This document shows positions 18,749-30,200 of a DNA stretch of 40,386 nt, one piece after another. The stretch spans positions 1 through 40,386 of the forward strand of contig JAJZNX010000097.1 in the NCBI GenBank assembly GCA_021852275.1, in the 5' to 3' direction. The position numbers and the translations under genes are program-made. Source of the DNA: Planctomycetota bacterium. Lineage in GTDB: Bacteria; Planctomycetota; Phycisphaerae; WQYP01. Numbering within the stretch: position 1 is the stretch's first letter; each line of letters starts with the position of its first letter. A model generated the notes under the pieces. It was not told the DNA's origin, ran no database searches, and worked only from the letters and a program-made list of their open reading frames with translations.

Positions 18749-20056
18749 ATGATGAATCCATCCAAATCAAAGCCCACCACTCCAGTGCCCACCGATACAC
18801 CGGCAAAAATCAGTACAAACTCCCATCAGATTCTGCGCAGGCTGGCAGGCCAACTGGCGTGCATCGCCATGACACCGGTTCATGCGGAAACATCGCGGCT
18901 GTGGACCAGACTCAATGATTTAAAGTCTGTACGTCCCATGGTCTGGATCAATGAGATTCCATGGCACGAGATGAATGTGAATGAAGAACTCACCCTCCAC
19001 TGCGACGAGCCATGGGCACAGCAGCAGGAATTTCGCATGCGGCGGCTTTTGTATCAATGGCAACATCTGCCGGCAGACATGATCATCCGTGATTATCTTC
19101 CCTGCCCGCTGGTGATTCAGAACACCGGCTTTGGGCTGGAAGAGGATGTGGATAGCATCAGCACGGATGCCGCCAACTCCATCATCAGCCGTCGCTTTCA
19201 CCGGCAGATCATCAACCCGAAGGATCTTGAGAAAATTAAGCCGGCGGTGGTACACCATGATGTGGCCGCCACGGAAGCCAACTACCAGCTCATGTGCGAA
19301 GTCTATGCCGGCATTATGCCGATACGTAAAGAAGGCATCAAGCACATCTGGTACACCCCCTGGGACAACCTGATCCGCTGGTGGGGTGTGCAGGATGCCA
19401 TGCTGGATCTGGTGGATCGTCCGGAAATGGTTAACGAGGCCGTGGCACGCTGCGCCGCTTCCATGCATGCCGGGCTGGATCAGATGATTGCCCAAAATCT
19501 GCTATCGTTGGGAACGGACAACACCCGCGTAGGCTCCGGAGGTTACGGCTACACCACGGCTTTGCCAGGGACGAATTTTGATGCTGCGCATGTACGGCCA
19601 ATAAACAATTGGGGCTGTTCCAACGCGCAGATATTCTCTGAAGTTTCACCGGAAATGCACTGGGAATTCGCCCTGCGACATGATATTCCGTGGCTCCAGC
19701 GCTGGGGGCTTAATTACTACGGCTGCTGCGAACCGTTGGATTTTAAGATCGACATCCTGCGCCGCATACCCCGGCTGCGCAAGATATCCATGAACTATCG
19801 TATTCGACTCAGCCGGGCGGTGGCCGTGGTGGGGACCGATTACGTGTTTAGTTACAAGCCCAACCCGGCACCACTGGCTGAGGACCGCTGGCGGCCGGAC
19901 GTCGTTCGCGACGAACTTCGCCAGGTACTGGAGCAGACTCGCGGTATGCACGTGGAAATTATCATGAAGGATATCTCCACTGTCCGCTACCAGCCTCACC
20001 GCCTGTGGGAATGGCAGCGTATCGCCATGGATATGGTTCGCCAGGCGGGATCGTAA
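18749..20056 (+). CDS. Uroporphyrinogen decarboxylase (URO-D)/methyltransferase-family protein
   Basis: Overall layout and motifs such as WGLNYYGCCEPLDFKIDILRRIPRLRKISM resemble URO-D-like proteins of environmental bacteria. Confidence 0.65.
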   Translation: MMNPSKSKPTTPVPTDTPAKISTNSHQILRRLAGQLACIAMTPVHAETSRLWTRLNDLKSVRPMVWINEIPWHEMNVNEELTLHCDEPWAQQQEFRMRRLLYQWQHLPADMIIRDYLPCPLVIQNTGFGLEEDVDSISTDAANSIISRRFHRQIINPKDLEKIKPAVVHHDVAATEANYQLMCEVYAGIMPIRKEGIKHIWYTPWDNLIRWWGVQDAMLDLVDRPEMVNEAVARCAASMHAGLDQMIAQNLLSLGTDNTRVGSGGYGYTTALPGTNFDAAHVRPINNWGCSNAQIFSEVSPEMHWEFALRHDIPWLQRWGLNYYGCCEPLDFKIDILRRIPRLRKISMNYRIRLSRAVAVVGTDYVFSYKPNPAPLAEDRWRPDVVRDELRQVLEQTRGMHVEIIMKDISTVRYQPHRLWEWQRIAMDMVRQAGS

Positions 20057-20257
20057 ACACTGCGGTCAAGCACCACCGTCGTCATGCGGTTAAGGGCCGC
20101 GCAAAAATAACTTCACACATTCCGACTGATTTGTTTGGCCGTGGGCGTCGTTGTTCGCTCCTTACAGACCCATTGGCAAGGTATGCGCGTCGCTTACGCC
20201 TCGCCGGCAGCCAAAACTCCTGCGCCGTAAAAAACGAATTTATTTTTGCGTGGCCCC

Positions 20258-21859
20258 TTAATCCAGGTTCATGGTCAGCAGGAATTCGCGGTTGGTGGTT
20301 TTTTTCTCCAGGCGATTTTTCAGCAGTTCCATCGCTTCAATGGGGTTCATATCGGAAAGCACTTTGCGCAGGCGATAAATCAGTTCCATTTCGCGTTTGT
20401 CCAGCAACAATTCTTCCTTGCGGGTTCCGCTGGCGGCGATGTTAATGGCCGGGTACGTACGGCGTTCCACCAGGCGGCGGTCCAGATGCAATTCGCTGTT
20501 GCCGGTGCCCTTGAATTCCTCAAAAATAACTTCGTCCATTTTGGAACCGGTATCGACCAGGGCGGTACCGATGATGGTCAGGGATCCGCCTTCTTCAATG
20601 TTGCGTGCGGCACCGAAGAAGCGCTTGGGCTTCTGGAGGGCGTTGGCATCCACACCACCGGAGAGAATTTTGCCGGAGTGCGGCACTTCCGTGTTGTAGG
20701 CCCGGGCCAGACGGGTGATGGAATCCAGCAGGATCACCACGTCGCGGCCATATTCCACCAGGCGTTTGGCCTTTTCAATGACCACTTCCGCAACGCTTAC
20801 GTGGCGGCTGGCGGGTTCGTCAAACGTGGAGCTGACTACTTCGGCCTTGGTGGCGCGCTGCATTTCGGTTACTTCTTCCGGACGTTCATCTATCAGCAGG
20901 ATGATCAGATAAACATCAGAATGATTGGTGGAAATGGCATTGGCCATTTTCTGCAGGAGCACGGTTTTGCCGGTGCGCGGCGGAGCGACAATTAACATGC
21001 GCTGCCCCTTGCCGATGGGCGTTACCAGATCGACAATGCGCATGTTGACTTCTTCCGGCACTGTTTCCAGGAAAAAGCGTTTGTTGGGATGCAGCGGTGT
21101 TAAGTCTTCAAAGTTGACCTTTTCGGTGAGCACATTGGGGTCTTCAAAGTTAATGGCCTCGACCCGCAGCAGTGCAAAATATCGCTCCGATTCCTTCGGA
21201 GGACGGATTTGGCCGGTGATGATGTTGCCATTGCGCAGGCCGAAACGGCGAATCTGCGACGGTGAAACATAAATATCATCGGGGCACGGCAGGTAGTTGT
21301 ATTCCGGAGAACGGAGAAACCCGAAACCGTCGGGCAGAATTTCCAGCACGCCCTCGCCCACCATCATGCCGTTATCGGTGATGCGTTTTTTGAGAATTTT
21401 GAAGATGAGTTCCTGTTTTTTCAGGCCGATGAATTCTTCAATCTCCTCTTTTTTACAGATCTCATGAAGCTCGGCCACGGTCATTTTCTGCAGGTCAATC
21501 AGGTGCAGTTCGCTGCGTTTGATCTGCTCATATTTTTCATGGGTTTCCTCATCCAGAAATTCGTCATCGTCATCAAGGCTCACACCGTCGCCGACAATAG
21601 CCGAGCCGATCATGGCGGACCCATCCAGAATTTTTTTAGCCGCCGGAGCGACATTGCCGTTGCTGTTGCTTTCGGCACCGGCCGCCGAATCGGGCACGCC
21701 GGCCGGCGAGTCTTGCTGTTCGCCGGATGCCCGCTGGCCGGCCTCGGGGCGGTTATCCGACGCGTTCGGAATTTCTTCCTGACTCAGGAGCGGATTCTCC
21801 GGCTCCACTACGGCGGTGTTGGCGTTGGGATGCTTTTTACTTTTGGTGCTGCGTGCCAT
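20258..21859 (-). CDS. rho: Transcription termination factor Rho
   Basis: [85 protein letters not shown]; full-length. Confidence 0.98.
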   Translation of the reverse strand: MARSTKSKKHPNANTAVVEPENPLLSQEEIPNASDNRPEAGQRASGEQQDSPAGVPDSAAGAESNSNGNVAPAAKKILDGSAMIGSAIVGDGVSLDDDDEFLDEETHEKYEQIKRSELHLIDLQKMTVAELHEICKKEEIEEFIGLKKQELIFKILKKRITDNGMMVGEGVLEILPDGFGFLRSPEYNYLPCPDDIYVSPSQIRRFGLRNGNIITGQIRPPKESERYFALLRVEAINFEDPNVLTEKVNFEDLTPLHPNKRFFLETVPEEVNMRIVDLVTPIGKGQRMLIVAPPRTGKTVLLQKMANAISTNHSDVYLIILLIDERPEEVTEMQRATKAEVVSSTFDEPASRHVSVAEVVIEKAKRLVEYGRDVVILLDSITRLARAYNTEVPHSGKILSGGVDANALQKPKRFFGAARNIEEGGSLTIIGTALVDTGSKMDEVIFEEFKGTGNSELHLDRRLVERRTYPAINIAASGTRKEELLLDKREMELIYRLRKVLSDMNPIEAMELLKNRLEKKTTNREFLLTMNLD

Positions 21860-22273
21860 GATGGCGTACCTCCGATAGATAATTACATGTTGATTTGAAC
21901 CTGAATATTATGACGTACTTCTTTTTAGTGTTGAATTTCCGCAGGTCTCAGGGGCGTTGTTGGATATTTGGATGACTCAGAAGCACTGAATTTGCCGACC
22001 GGTGCCCGTCCGTCTGTTTCAGACGCCGCACAGGATAACCCCGGCCATTTTATTCGTCCAGCGACAAGTGCCGCATTCACCAGCTTTATCGTAATTCGAA
22101 AGTTTCCCTGTTTTTTCGTCTGGGCTGGTATGAAGGCTCTCGTCTGTGTCTCTTATCGGCCATACCGGGCAATTAATACAAAGTTTCTTACACAATCTAT
22201 CGCAAGCTCACGGCTGCCGGTCCAAGCCGCAGTCCATGTTAAACCAATGCCATGGCCGCTAATGCACGTTTCT

Positions 22274-22906
22274 TCAGCCTTTAGCTGAAAAATCCCGTAA
22301 AACCCAGGTAAGGATACTTCGGACCTGATTTACGCCGACGGCCACATCGCCATCGTTGTCTATATAATAATGCGCCATCTTTTCTTTTTTGTCAAGTGAC
22401 ATTTGCATCAACTCACGACGGGCCAGTTCGCCTGCATCCCAGCCGCGCTCCTTATTTAATCGATTGACTCTCGTTTGTATCGACGCTTTTACGAAAATTA
22501 TGGCGTTGCAAAGCGTATGCAGGCCACTTTCAATCAACAGTGGCGAATCCCATACAACGGCTGGGATATTGGAATCCAGCGCCGCCGTCGTCATTATTTC
22601 CTTTCGCAATTTTGCGACTTGCGGATGCAGCACGGCAGTTAGCCGGGCCATTTGGGCAGGATTGCTGAACACGATCCGGCCAACAGCCGCCCGATCTACC
22701 TGCGAGGTGCTTTTATCCAAAATGCTTTCGCCCCACCATTGTGCAAGCTGTTCTCTGACCGACGGCTGGTTTAGCGCCTGATGGGCCAGTTCGTCACTGT
22801 TGATGACCAGGCACCCCAACCGGCCAAACTCCCGGGCCATGAGGGTCTTGCCCGAACCTATTCCACCGGTCATGCCGATGATGGGTTTTGGATATACTGC
22901 GGTCAT
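22274..22906 (-). CDS. coaE: Dephospho-CoA kinase
   Basis: IGMTGGIGSGKTLMAREFGRLGCLVINSDELAHQAL; VVWDSPLLIESG. Confidence 0.95.
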   Translation of the reverse strand: MTAVYPKPIIGMTGGIGSGKTLMAREFGRLGCLVINSDELAHQALNQPSVREQLAQWWGESILDKSTSQVDRAAVGRIVFSNPAQMARLTAVLHPQVAKLRKEIMTTAALDSNIPAVVWDSPLLIESGLHTLCNAIIFVKASIQTRVNRLNKERGWDAGELARRELMQMSLDKKEKMAHYYIDNDGDVAVGVNQVRSILTWVLRDFSAKG

Positions 22907-24636
22907 TGATGGCCCATGATCTTGCCCCCCGGAAGGGCATAAAGCACCGCCACATCACCCTGTAGCGCATGACGGGAGCGGAAATATACCGCATGGCCAT
23001 GATCCTTCACCACTTGCAGCGATCCAATCCGCCGGGGAAACGATTGTCGGTCATGGCCCGGAAAAATCAGCGGCAGCACAAATGGTCGCTTGCCACATAG
23101 TTGCTCTATTTGTTTCACGTGAATGTGGTTGGCAGTGTAGTGCCGATACAAAAAACGCCGACCACTATAATAAGCAATCAGGCTAAGCCGGTCATCCACG
23201 CGCGGCACCACCACGCAAACGTTGGAAGTTGTACAGGTATTGATCCAGTTGGCAGCGTTGCGGAGGTAATGCAGACCACGCTGCGGCGCGTGGGTCAGGC
23301 TGATCAGGCCGGGCAGACAACCGAGAAAACCAATGATTAAACCAAAACCAACGGCCGCACGATCGCGGTACATTCCACCGCTGGCCGATGGATCCAAGCC
23401 GATTTCACGCCTTACCTTGGCGCACAAAAAGGCTGCCTGCGCCAAAGACAGTGCAAACAACGCCTCCAGCAAATACACCAGCACCAGCGCGTGTCGATTG
23501 GCCAAATAATGGGCAGTGCTTAACAGCCAGATCATCACCACCAGCCACAGCACAGCCCAGGATAAAACCAGCCCGCGCCACCGTCGCCGGCCCAGCAATA
23601 CGGGGTTGGCCAGTAATACACCAATCATGATGATGCCGGGAACCCAGCCAAAGGTCTCGGCAAGCTCCTGACTGATCTTAAACCATATCCCGCCACGCCA
23701 TGGTTCAAATGCGGCAATTTGTGGCGAGGTGATGCGTCCATCTGCTCCATTCAAGGCTCCAGTCGCAGGCCGCGAACCCACAATGGCTGCCGGCGGTGTA
23801 GCCACCAGATCATTGAGAACTGTGGCCTTTTTGCCGGTGAACTTGCCGATGGCCATCATGTACGGCGAACCGACCAGCACAAAGCCCAGCAGCATCAGCA
23901 GTCCGCAGGCCAATGCACAAGCCGGGCCGCGGCGCGGCGGCAACCGCCATTGCCACAGCCGAGTTAACGGCCAACCATGGTAAATCGCCAACGCCCCCCA
24001 GAAAATCAACACCGCCGCTATACCTTCGGGACGGGCCAGGTAACTAAGCCCGGCAATCATCCCGGCCACCAGCCACTTCCATCGGTGCCAGCGCAAGCCT
24101 GTCTGCATAGCCAAAAGAACAGCTCCCACCAGCAGGCTTAAAAATAACATGTCGGAAATACCATCAGCACCGTAGCCGGAGGTTTTTCGCCCCACGATCC
24201 ACAGCACCGCCGCTGCTGCAGCCGCCCACGACGGTGCCCCAAACCGCCGCGCCAGCCAAAACAGTTCCACCGCCAGGAAAGCCCCGGCCACCACGCCCAC
24301 CGCCTGCATGGCCGCAATCCAGGCCATACGCTGATTAGCCATCAGGTGGGAAAATATCGTCAGATAAACCGCGCCGCCTACCACTGCCTGCAGCGGGTGA
24401 TAGACATCCGTGCGCAGTGTATGAATGGGATGCACCGGCAGACTTTGGGCCATGACAATAAAACGCAGGCAATCGGAATTGACCACCGGCGTTACCCATG
24501 CCCGCTCCCAGCGCACTGCCAGAGCCAGCAGAAAAATCGCCGGCACCAGCCAGCGCCGGCGGTCCCATTTGCTTTCACCCTTGAATCTACGCATACCCAC
24601 CAACACGGACTCCACTGACAGATGAAATTCGACCAA
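22903..24636 (-). CDS. Glycosyltransferase family 39 / ArnT-like polytopic membrane protein
   Basis: Many TM segments; N-terminal RWERAWVTPVVNSDCLRFIVMAQSL; 4-bp ATGA overlap with coaE. Confidence 0.75.
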   Translation of the reverse strand: MVEFHLSVESVLVGMRRFKGESKWDRRRWLVPAIFLLALAVRWERAWVTPVVNSDCLRFIVMAQSLPVHPIHTLRTDVYHPLQAVVGGAVYLTIFSHLMANQRMAWIAAMQAVGVVAGAFLAVELFWLARRFGAPSWAAAAAAVLWIVGRKTSGYGADGISDMLFLSLLVGAVLLAMQTGLRWHRWKWLVAGMIAGLSYLARPEGIAAVLIFWGALAIYHGWPLTRLWQWRLPPRRGPACALACGLLMLLGFVLVGSPYMMAIGKFTGKKATVLNDLVATPPAAIVGSRPATGALNGADGRITSPQIAAFEPWRGGIWFKISQELAETFGWVPGIIMIGVLLANPVLLGRRRWRGLVLSWAVLWLVVMIWLLSTAHYLANRHALVLVYLLEALFALSLAQAAFLCAKVRREIGLDPSASGGMYRDRAAVGFGLIIGFLGCLPGLISLTHAPQRGLHYLRNAANWINTCTTSNVCVVVPRVDDRLSLIAYYSGRRFLYRHYTANHIHVKQIEQLCGKRPFVLPLIFPGHDRQSFPRRIGSLQVVKDHGHAVYFRSRHALQGDVAVLYALPGGKIMGHQ

Positions 24637-24816
24637 TACCCACAGCCCATGATAAGGCCTTCCCGGCTACGGTAAAGTCTACTGTGGCCATGGCTTGCCC
24701 GGACCGGGATTATCAAGCATGTTCGCATCGACGATTGCACGCTATACTCCACCGGCGTCGGCATGGTTGACCAGCGCGTCATCGGCGCTGCCAATGATTT
24801 TTCAGGAGCACTCTCA

Positions 24817-26418
24817 ATGTCTGTAAAATCCATCAAACGCCCCATGATGATTATTGTCCGTGATGGCTGGGGCGAAAACCCCCATCCGGAAATGGATCAA
24901 TGCAACGCCGTCAAGCTGGCCCGCCATCCCATTGATGATCAACTGATGCACGATTACCCCAATGTGCTCATCCACACCAGCGGAGAATGGGTGGGCCTTC
25001 CCGCTGGAGTCATGGGCAATAGCGAAGTGGGACATCAGAACATCGGAGCCGGACGCATTGTTGACCAGGAAACCATGCGCATCACCCGCAGAATTCGTAA
25101 CGGCAGCTTTTTTACCGCACCGGCCCTGACCGGTGCATTTGCCCATGCCACCAAAACCGGCGGGCAGGTGCATATTTTGGGGCTTTGTTCCGATGGCCGG
25201 GTGCATAGCGATCTGGAACACGCCTACGCCATTCTGGAGCTGGCCCGAAAGCTGAAATTTCCCGGCCAGCGGGTATTCGTTCATGCCATTACCGACGGCC
25301 GAGACACCCCGCCGCAAAGCGGTAAAGGTTTTTTAGCCGCCCTGGAAGCTAAAACCCGCGAATTCGGAATTGGCCGCATCGCCAGCGTGGTGGGCCGCTA
25401 TTACGCCATGGACCGCGATAACCGCTGGGATCGTGTGGAAAAAGCTTATGATCTATTGACCAGCCGCGCAGGTGCCCACTGGACCACCGCCCAGGAAGCT
25501 TTGGCCAACTACTATGCCAACGCCAGCGAACCTTCCCGGGCCGGTGATGAATTTGTACTGCCCAGCGTCATCGACGGCCCCGGCGATGGGGCCGTTAAGG
25601 ATGGAGATGCGGTGATTTTTTTCAATTATCGCGGCGACCGGCCACGTGAAATCACCAAGGCTTTTACGTATTCCGATGAACAATTTCGCCAGCAGCCCAA
25701 TGGCGGCTTTGCGCGAAAAGTTCGCCCGGCCAATTTGTATTTCGCCACCATGACGGCTTATGAAGAAGGGCTGCCGGTGCAGGTAATTTTTCCCAAGCCG
25801 GAAAAAATGAGCGCCATTTTGGGCATGTATCTGGCGGACGCGGGGTTAAGCCAGTTTCGCTCCGCCGAGACGGAAAAGTTTCCGCATGTTACCTTCTTTT
25901 TTAATGACTATCGCGAGCCACCGTTTACCCACGAGGACCGCAAAATGGCTCCCAGCCCCAAGGTGACCACGTACGACCAAAAACCGGAAATGAGCGCCGC
26001 CGAAGTAACAGAAATTATTTTAGCCGAGTTGGATCGCGGCACCCACGATTTTTACGTGCTCAATTTTGCCAATGGAGACATGGTGGGCCACACCGGCAAA
26101 CTGCCCGCCGCCATTACCGCCGTAGAAACGGTTGATCGATGCCTTGGCCGTGTGCTGGATAAACTTCGCAGTGTCGGCGGGGTGGCCATCGTTACCGCCG
26201 ACCATGGCAATTGCGAACAGATGTGGGATTTTGTTAATAATTGTCCACATACCAGCCACACCACCTATGATGTGCGGGCGATTGTGGTGGATGATCGCTT
26301 CAAGGGGACAAAACTTCGCCCGGGCGGATGCCTGGCCGACCTGGCTCCCACCGCTTTGGCCATGATGGGTCTGCCGCAACCACGCGACATGACCGGTCAA
26401 TCCCTGCTCAAGGCATAA
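24817..26418 (+). CDS. gpmI: 2,3-bisphosphoglycerate-independent phosphoglycerate mutase
   Basis: MIIVRDGWGENP; GNSEVGHQNIGAGRIVDQE; HAITDGRDTPP; VTADHGNCEQM. Start at MSVKSIKRP. Confidence 0.95.
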   Translation: MSVKSIKRPMMIIVRDGWGENPHPEMDQCNAVKLARHPIDDQLMHDYPNVLIHTSGEWVGLPAGVMGNSEVGHQNIGAGRIVDQETMRITRRIRNGSFFTAPALTGAFAHATKTGGQVHILGLCSDGRVHSDLEHAYAILELARKLKFPGQRVFVHAITDGRDTPPQSGKGFLAALEAKTREFGIGRIASVVGRYYAMDRDNRWDRVEKAYDLLTSRAGAHWTTAQEALANYYANASEPSRAGDEFVLPSVIDGPGDGAVKDGDAVIFFNYRGDRPREITKAFTYSDEQFRQQPNGGFARKVRPANLYFATMTAYEEGLPVQVIFPKPEKMSAILGMYLADAGLSQFRSAETEKFPHVTFFFNDYREPPFTHEDRKMAPSPKVTTYDQKPEMSAAEVTEIILAELDRGTHDFYVLNFANGDMVGHTGKLPAAITAVETVDRCLGRVLDKLRSVGGVAIVTADHGNCEQMWDFVNNCPHTSHTTYDVRAIVVDDRFKGTKLRPGGCLADLAPTALAMMGLPQPRDMTGQSLLKA

Positions 26419-26496
26419 GTATCGCCCCTTCCTTGCCCGGCTATCGATTTAAGCCCCAGGCCACGCACCAGGCCACAGTCTCGGAGTAACCGCTAT

Positions 26497-27600
26497 TTAC
26501 CCACGGGAAGTCCCTGCGGATATTAACGCCGTCCGTAATTCCCGAACCACAATATCGGCAGTATTTTCTTTTTCGCCGAAGAAGTTTTTGGTAAAACCCA
26601 GTGCCAATCCAATGGCAGGATCGGCGAAGCCGACCGAGCCACCATAACCGCTAAAACCAAAGGCGGCTGAGGTTGCACCGTAAATGGAATTTCCCCCACC
26701 CAGCCGATACCCCAGACCCCAATCTTTCGGCTGATCATCACCCTGGGCTAAAGGTGGGCGCTGCACCCGAGTGACCATGGCCACGCGGCTCGGCGGGAGC
26801 AACTCTACCCCGTCCACACCGCCGGGCAACAGTCCAGCGTAATGCCGGGCTATGGCATGGGCCGACATAATCGCGTTGCTGGCGGGAACGCATGCGCGGC
26901 GGGCTTCCGGTTGATTCATCCACGTAGACAATGGACAAAGCCAGTTGGGAATCGCCGGGTTTTCCACAATCGGCGGTTGCCATCCCGGTTCTTCCAGCGT
27001 CGCCACACGCGGCTCAACCGTAGCAGGAATGCCCATGTACATGTCGTCCATTTTCAGCGGTTGACAAACTTCCTCTCGAATTAACTGCCCAAAAGGCTTG
27101 CCGGTTACGCGACAAGCCACCTCTCCAAGAATCCATCCGCTGGTAATGGCGTGGTATTCAATACGTGTTCCGGGCGGCCATATTGGTGTCAATGCCGCCA
27201 CCGCCCGGCACATCGTTTCCCAGTTGTGCAAATCGGAAGTGCTTATGCCGGTGGGCATGTTCGGAATGCCTGCAGTGTGATACAACGCCTGGCCAATGGT
27301 GATGGCGGCTTTGCCATGGGCGGCAAATTCCGGCCACACCTGAGCGATGGGCTGATCATAGGACAGTTGGCCGCGCTGGGCCAAACGGTGAATCACTGTG
27401 GCCTGCATGGCCTTACCGGTGGAAAATACCGGAAACAAGGTGTCCGAAGAAACACGGTGGCCGCTGTGGGCATCAAGCGAGCCGGCTGATACATTGACCA
27501 ACAGCTTACCATTGACATAGGCAGCCAATTGCAGGCCGCGCTGTCCGCCGGTGGTCGTCAGCCGATTGAGCAGCAATTGCATCTGTTCCTGAATAGTCAT
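26497..27600 (-). CDS. Beta-lactamase-family serine hydrolase (class C/EstB-like)
   Basis: FPVFSTGKAMQATVIHRLAQRG (SxxK), YHAITSGWILGEV, GFSGYGGSVGFADP. Start at MTIQEQ. Confidence 0.88.
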   Translation of the reverse strand: MTIQEQMQLLLNRLTTTGGQRGLQLAAYVNGKLLVNVSAGSLDAHSGHRVSSDTLFPVFSTGKAMQATVIHRLAQRGQLSYDQPIAQVWPEFAAHGKAAITIGQALYHTAGIPNMPTGISTSDLHNWETMCRAVAALTPIWPPGTRIEYHAITSGWILGEVACRVTGKPFGQLIREEVCQPLKMDDMYMGIPATVEPRVATLEEPGWQPPIVENPAIPNWLCPLSTWMNQPEARRACVPASNAIMSAHAIARHYAGLLPGGVDGVELLPPSRVAMVTRVQRPPLAQGDDQPKDWGLGYRLGGGNSIYGATSAAFGFSGYGGSVGFADPAIGLALGFTKNFFGEKENTADIVVRELRTALISAGTSRG

Positions 27601-27818
27601 AATTTTCCTTTTTCTTGTCGGCCTTTGCGCAAGGCCTCGCCGCATGAAAGCACCTATCAACACCGTAGTGGGTCACCACGGCTCATGAGGCCTTAGTTGT
27701 ACGATAAAGCAGAAGTTTCTCAAGTGCAGAGGGCGGCCATCACCACTCCTGGGTTACAAGCTGCGCGTAACTTTATATAATTAAAGAAGGACAGACGTCA
27801 GGTACAGGGTATTAGATC

Positions 27819-28430
27819 ATGGCTCGCCGGGAATCCTCAACAACAAAAAAACGCCGTCGGTACAGTACAAACGCCGCGCCCGCTTTGGATGCCGCTCTGC
27901 CGATAGCGCCTCTGCGGCCCAACCCGGACGATCTGGAAATTGTTGTCTGGCCGGCACCGGTGCTCACCCATCGCGCTAAACCGGTGGAACAAATTGATGA
28001 CTGGCTGAAGCAGGTTGGCCGGCGCATGATCGAGCTGATGGAGCAGCACAAAGGCGTTGGACTGGCCGGGCCACAGGTGGGCCTGCCGCTACGCCTGTTT
28101 GTGATGGCCGAAACCGGCAAGGCCGCCGATGCCCGCATCATTATCAATCCCGTACTCGATCAACAGGAAGATTTTGAAGAAGCCGAGGAAGGATGTCTGT
28201 CCTTACCGGAAATCCGGGGTAAAATCACCCGCTACGTAAAATTGCGTATCCAGGGCCTGGATATCAGCGGCCAGCCCATCGTGCTGGAGTTGGAAGGTTT
28301 TCCCGCTCGCATTGTGCAGCATGAAACGGACCATCTCGATGGTGTACTTATTATTGACCGCATGACCCCGCTGGCCCGCCTGGCTCAGCGCAAAGCGCTC
28401 AAAGCCCTGGAAAACCAGGCCGCAACATAA
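27819..28430 (+). CDS. def: Peptide deformylase
   Basis: GVGLAGPQVG, EEGCLSLPEI, VQHETDHLDGVLIIDRM. Confidence 0.97.
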   Translation: MARRESSTTKKRRRYSTNAAPALDAALPIAPLRPNPDDLEIVVWPAPVLTHRAKPVEQIDDWLKQVGRRMIELMEQHKGVGLAGPQVGLPLRLFVMAETGKAADARIIINPVLDQQEDFEEAEEGCLSLPEIRGKITRYVKLRIQGLDISGQPIVLELEGFPARIVQHETDHLDGVLIIDRMTPLARLAQRKALKALENQAAT

Positions 28431-28503
28431 CGCACCTGCCCAACCCGGCACGTAGCATCAAGATCAATTGTACCGCCCGCCAGACCGGAAGTTCCGACAG
28501 CCC

Positions 28504-30114
28504 TTAATGACGCACCATTTGCGCAAATGCCCGCAGCTTATGGTAATCCCCCCGCCAGGTGGTATACATGTAACCTATGATGCCGTGCACCCGGGCGGCG
28601 GACTCCATCCACAAACGCAGATTAGCCAGTGGTGAATCGTAATAGCCGGCGATAATCTGGCGATAGCCGCGGGTGGCAAAAAACTTCAGCGAAGCATTGC
28701 GCCGGCCAAAGTTCCAGTTCATCACCACCACCTTGCGCGAAAGCCCGCGCCACGAACCTGCCAGAGATCCATGGACCAGGTAATAATGCCCGTGGGCATT
28801 GTGGTATGGATCAAACATATCCGACCAGATATACCCCTTCGCTGCGCCCAGCAGGCCGGTGCAATAGCCCACGCTTTGGGAAAGCATCTGCCCCGCCGAC
28901 GGATGCGGCCGCGATCCATTTTGTCCCCATCCCATGCAGCGGATTTCATCAAAACTCATCATGTAACCCTGCGGATGCAGCGCCGCTGTTACCTGGCGTA
29001 TTTCCTGCCGCAGCAGCGCTCTGGTCTGCGGGCAGCCCAGCGCTATGGATACCTGATCGCCATAAAATATCGGCGGATAATACCATGAAACCCGCACCAC
29101 TGTGCCGTCGGGCAGAGCCTTTAGAAAGTGAATGGATGGACACTTGTGCCACGGAGTGTATTGCCCGGCATACGGTGTGGTTCCAAGCAGCGGATCTTGA
29201 ATGGGCCGGTAATCTATCCCCGCTTTATAGCCCTGCACTACCGTGGGCGCTCCAGGCCGGCTTAGCACATTGACCAGTCCCGCCACGGCAATGTGCCAAT
29301 GACGCAACTCCAGCAAGCCTTTGGCCGGCCCCCACACGCCCAGGTACACATTCACGTGGTGGTAGGCCAGGGAATCAAAAACCACATCGTAACGCCGCCA
29401 TGGCTGGCTGGGCCGCACGCTCATACGCTGATATTGCAAAGACCTGTTGCCGCGTGCCAGCACCACAATACGTGGTCGTCCGGTATACCGCCGGGTGTGA
29501 ATATCCACCCGGATGTGATACGCATGAAATGGATGCACCTTAAGCTTAAAAACCATGCGGCTGTTGCCGCCGTTGTTGTGGATAGTCGCCACGTTGCCAT
29601 CCAGCCGCACGCTGGAATCATGCCATGCGGGCCGGGCGGAAAATCCAAACGCCGGATTTTGCCAAACACGTCCCACCCCGCCGCGTACGATGAATTTGAC
29701 ATGACGTACCGGCAGCCCCGCCGCCAGAGACGGATCATTGGACAGCAGGTCATTGGAATAACCAACCTGAAAAACATCCGGCACCATTGTCAGATGCAAC
29801 CGCCGGGCCAGGGCCTTCACCGTGGTCAGATGGGCCAGGTATCGCCGCCGGATGGAACCCAGCGATCCAAGCCGGGCGAACTTGGAATCGCACAGCAGCA
29901 CGTGGGAGTAACCGTCTGCCGCCGCCTTGCGCCATACGTGCTCCAGTGTGCGGACATTGGCTTTCACCAGCAGATTGGTGGAATAGTAAAACCACAACTG
30001 CGGGGCGGTCCGGCCCGCGGCTGCAGGCGTCAATACGGCCAACGCCAACAACCATAGTGCCGCGCGCACCGGCATTGTCGGCACTACCAACGATGGTCGG
30101 TTCTGTTTCATCAT
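28504..30114 (-). CDS. Secreted hypothetical protein, possible TIM-barrel glycosidase-like
   Basis: Signal peptide; YMMSFDEIRCMGWGQNG strand motif and a central beta-rich carbohydrate-binding-like insertion. Confidence 0.6.
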   Translation of the reverse strand: MMKQNRPSLVVPTMPVRAALWLLALAVLTPAAAGRTAPQLWFYYSTNLLVKANVRTLEHVWRKAAADGYSHVLLCDSKFARLGSLGSIRRRYLAHLTTVKALARRLHLTMVPDVFQVGYSNDLLSNDPSLAAGLPVRHVKFIVRGGVGRVWQNPAFGFSARPAWHDSSVRLDGNVATIHNNGGNSRMVFKLKVHPFHAYHIRVDIHTRRYTGRPRIVVLARGNRSLQYQRMSVRPSQPWRRYDVVFDSLAYHHVNVYLGVWGPAKGLLELRHWHIAVAGLVNVLSRPGAPTVVQGYKAGIDYRPIQDPLLGTTPYAGQYTPWHKCPSIHFLKALPDGTVVRVSWYYPPIFYGDQVSIALGCPQTRALLRQEIRQVTAALHPQGYMMSFDEIRCMGWGQNGSRPHPSAGQMLSQSVGYCTGLLGAAKGYIWSDMFDPYHNAHGHYYLVHGSLAGSWRGLSRKVVVMNWNFGRRNASLKFFATRGYRQIIAGYYDSPLANLRLWMESAARVHGIIGYMYTTWRGDYHKLRAFAQMVRH

Positions 30115-30200
30115 CAACTCCACCGCAACTCCGTCCCGGCTCCGGGGCCGCCGATTCCGCGGATCCCATCATATCCGAATCCCGATTACAATAAACGCCG

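Noticed and set aside
20246-20995. 249-aa plus-strand ORF
   Set aside because: Mirror ORF of the highly conserved rho gene.
29293-30057. 254-aa plus-strand ORF
   Set aside because: Antisense to a signal-peptide-bearing minus-strand gene; no domain recognised.
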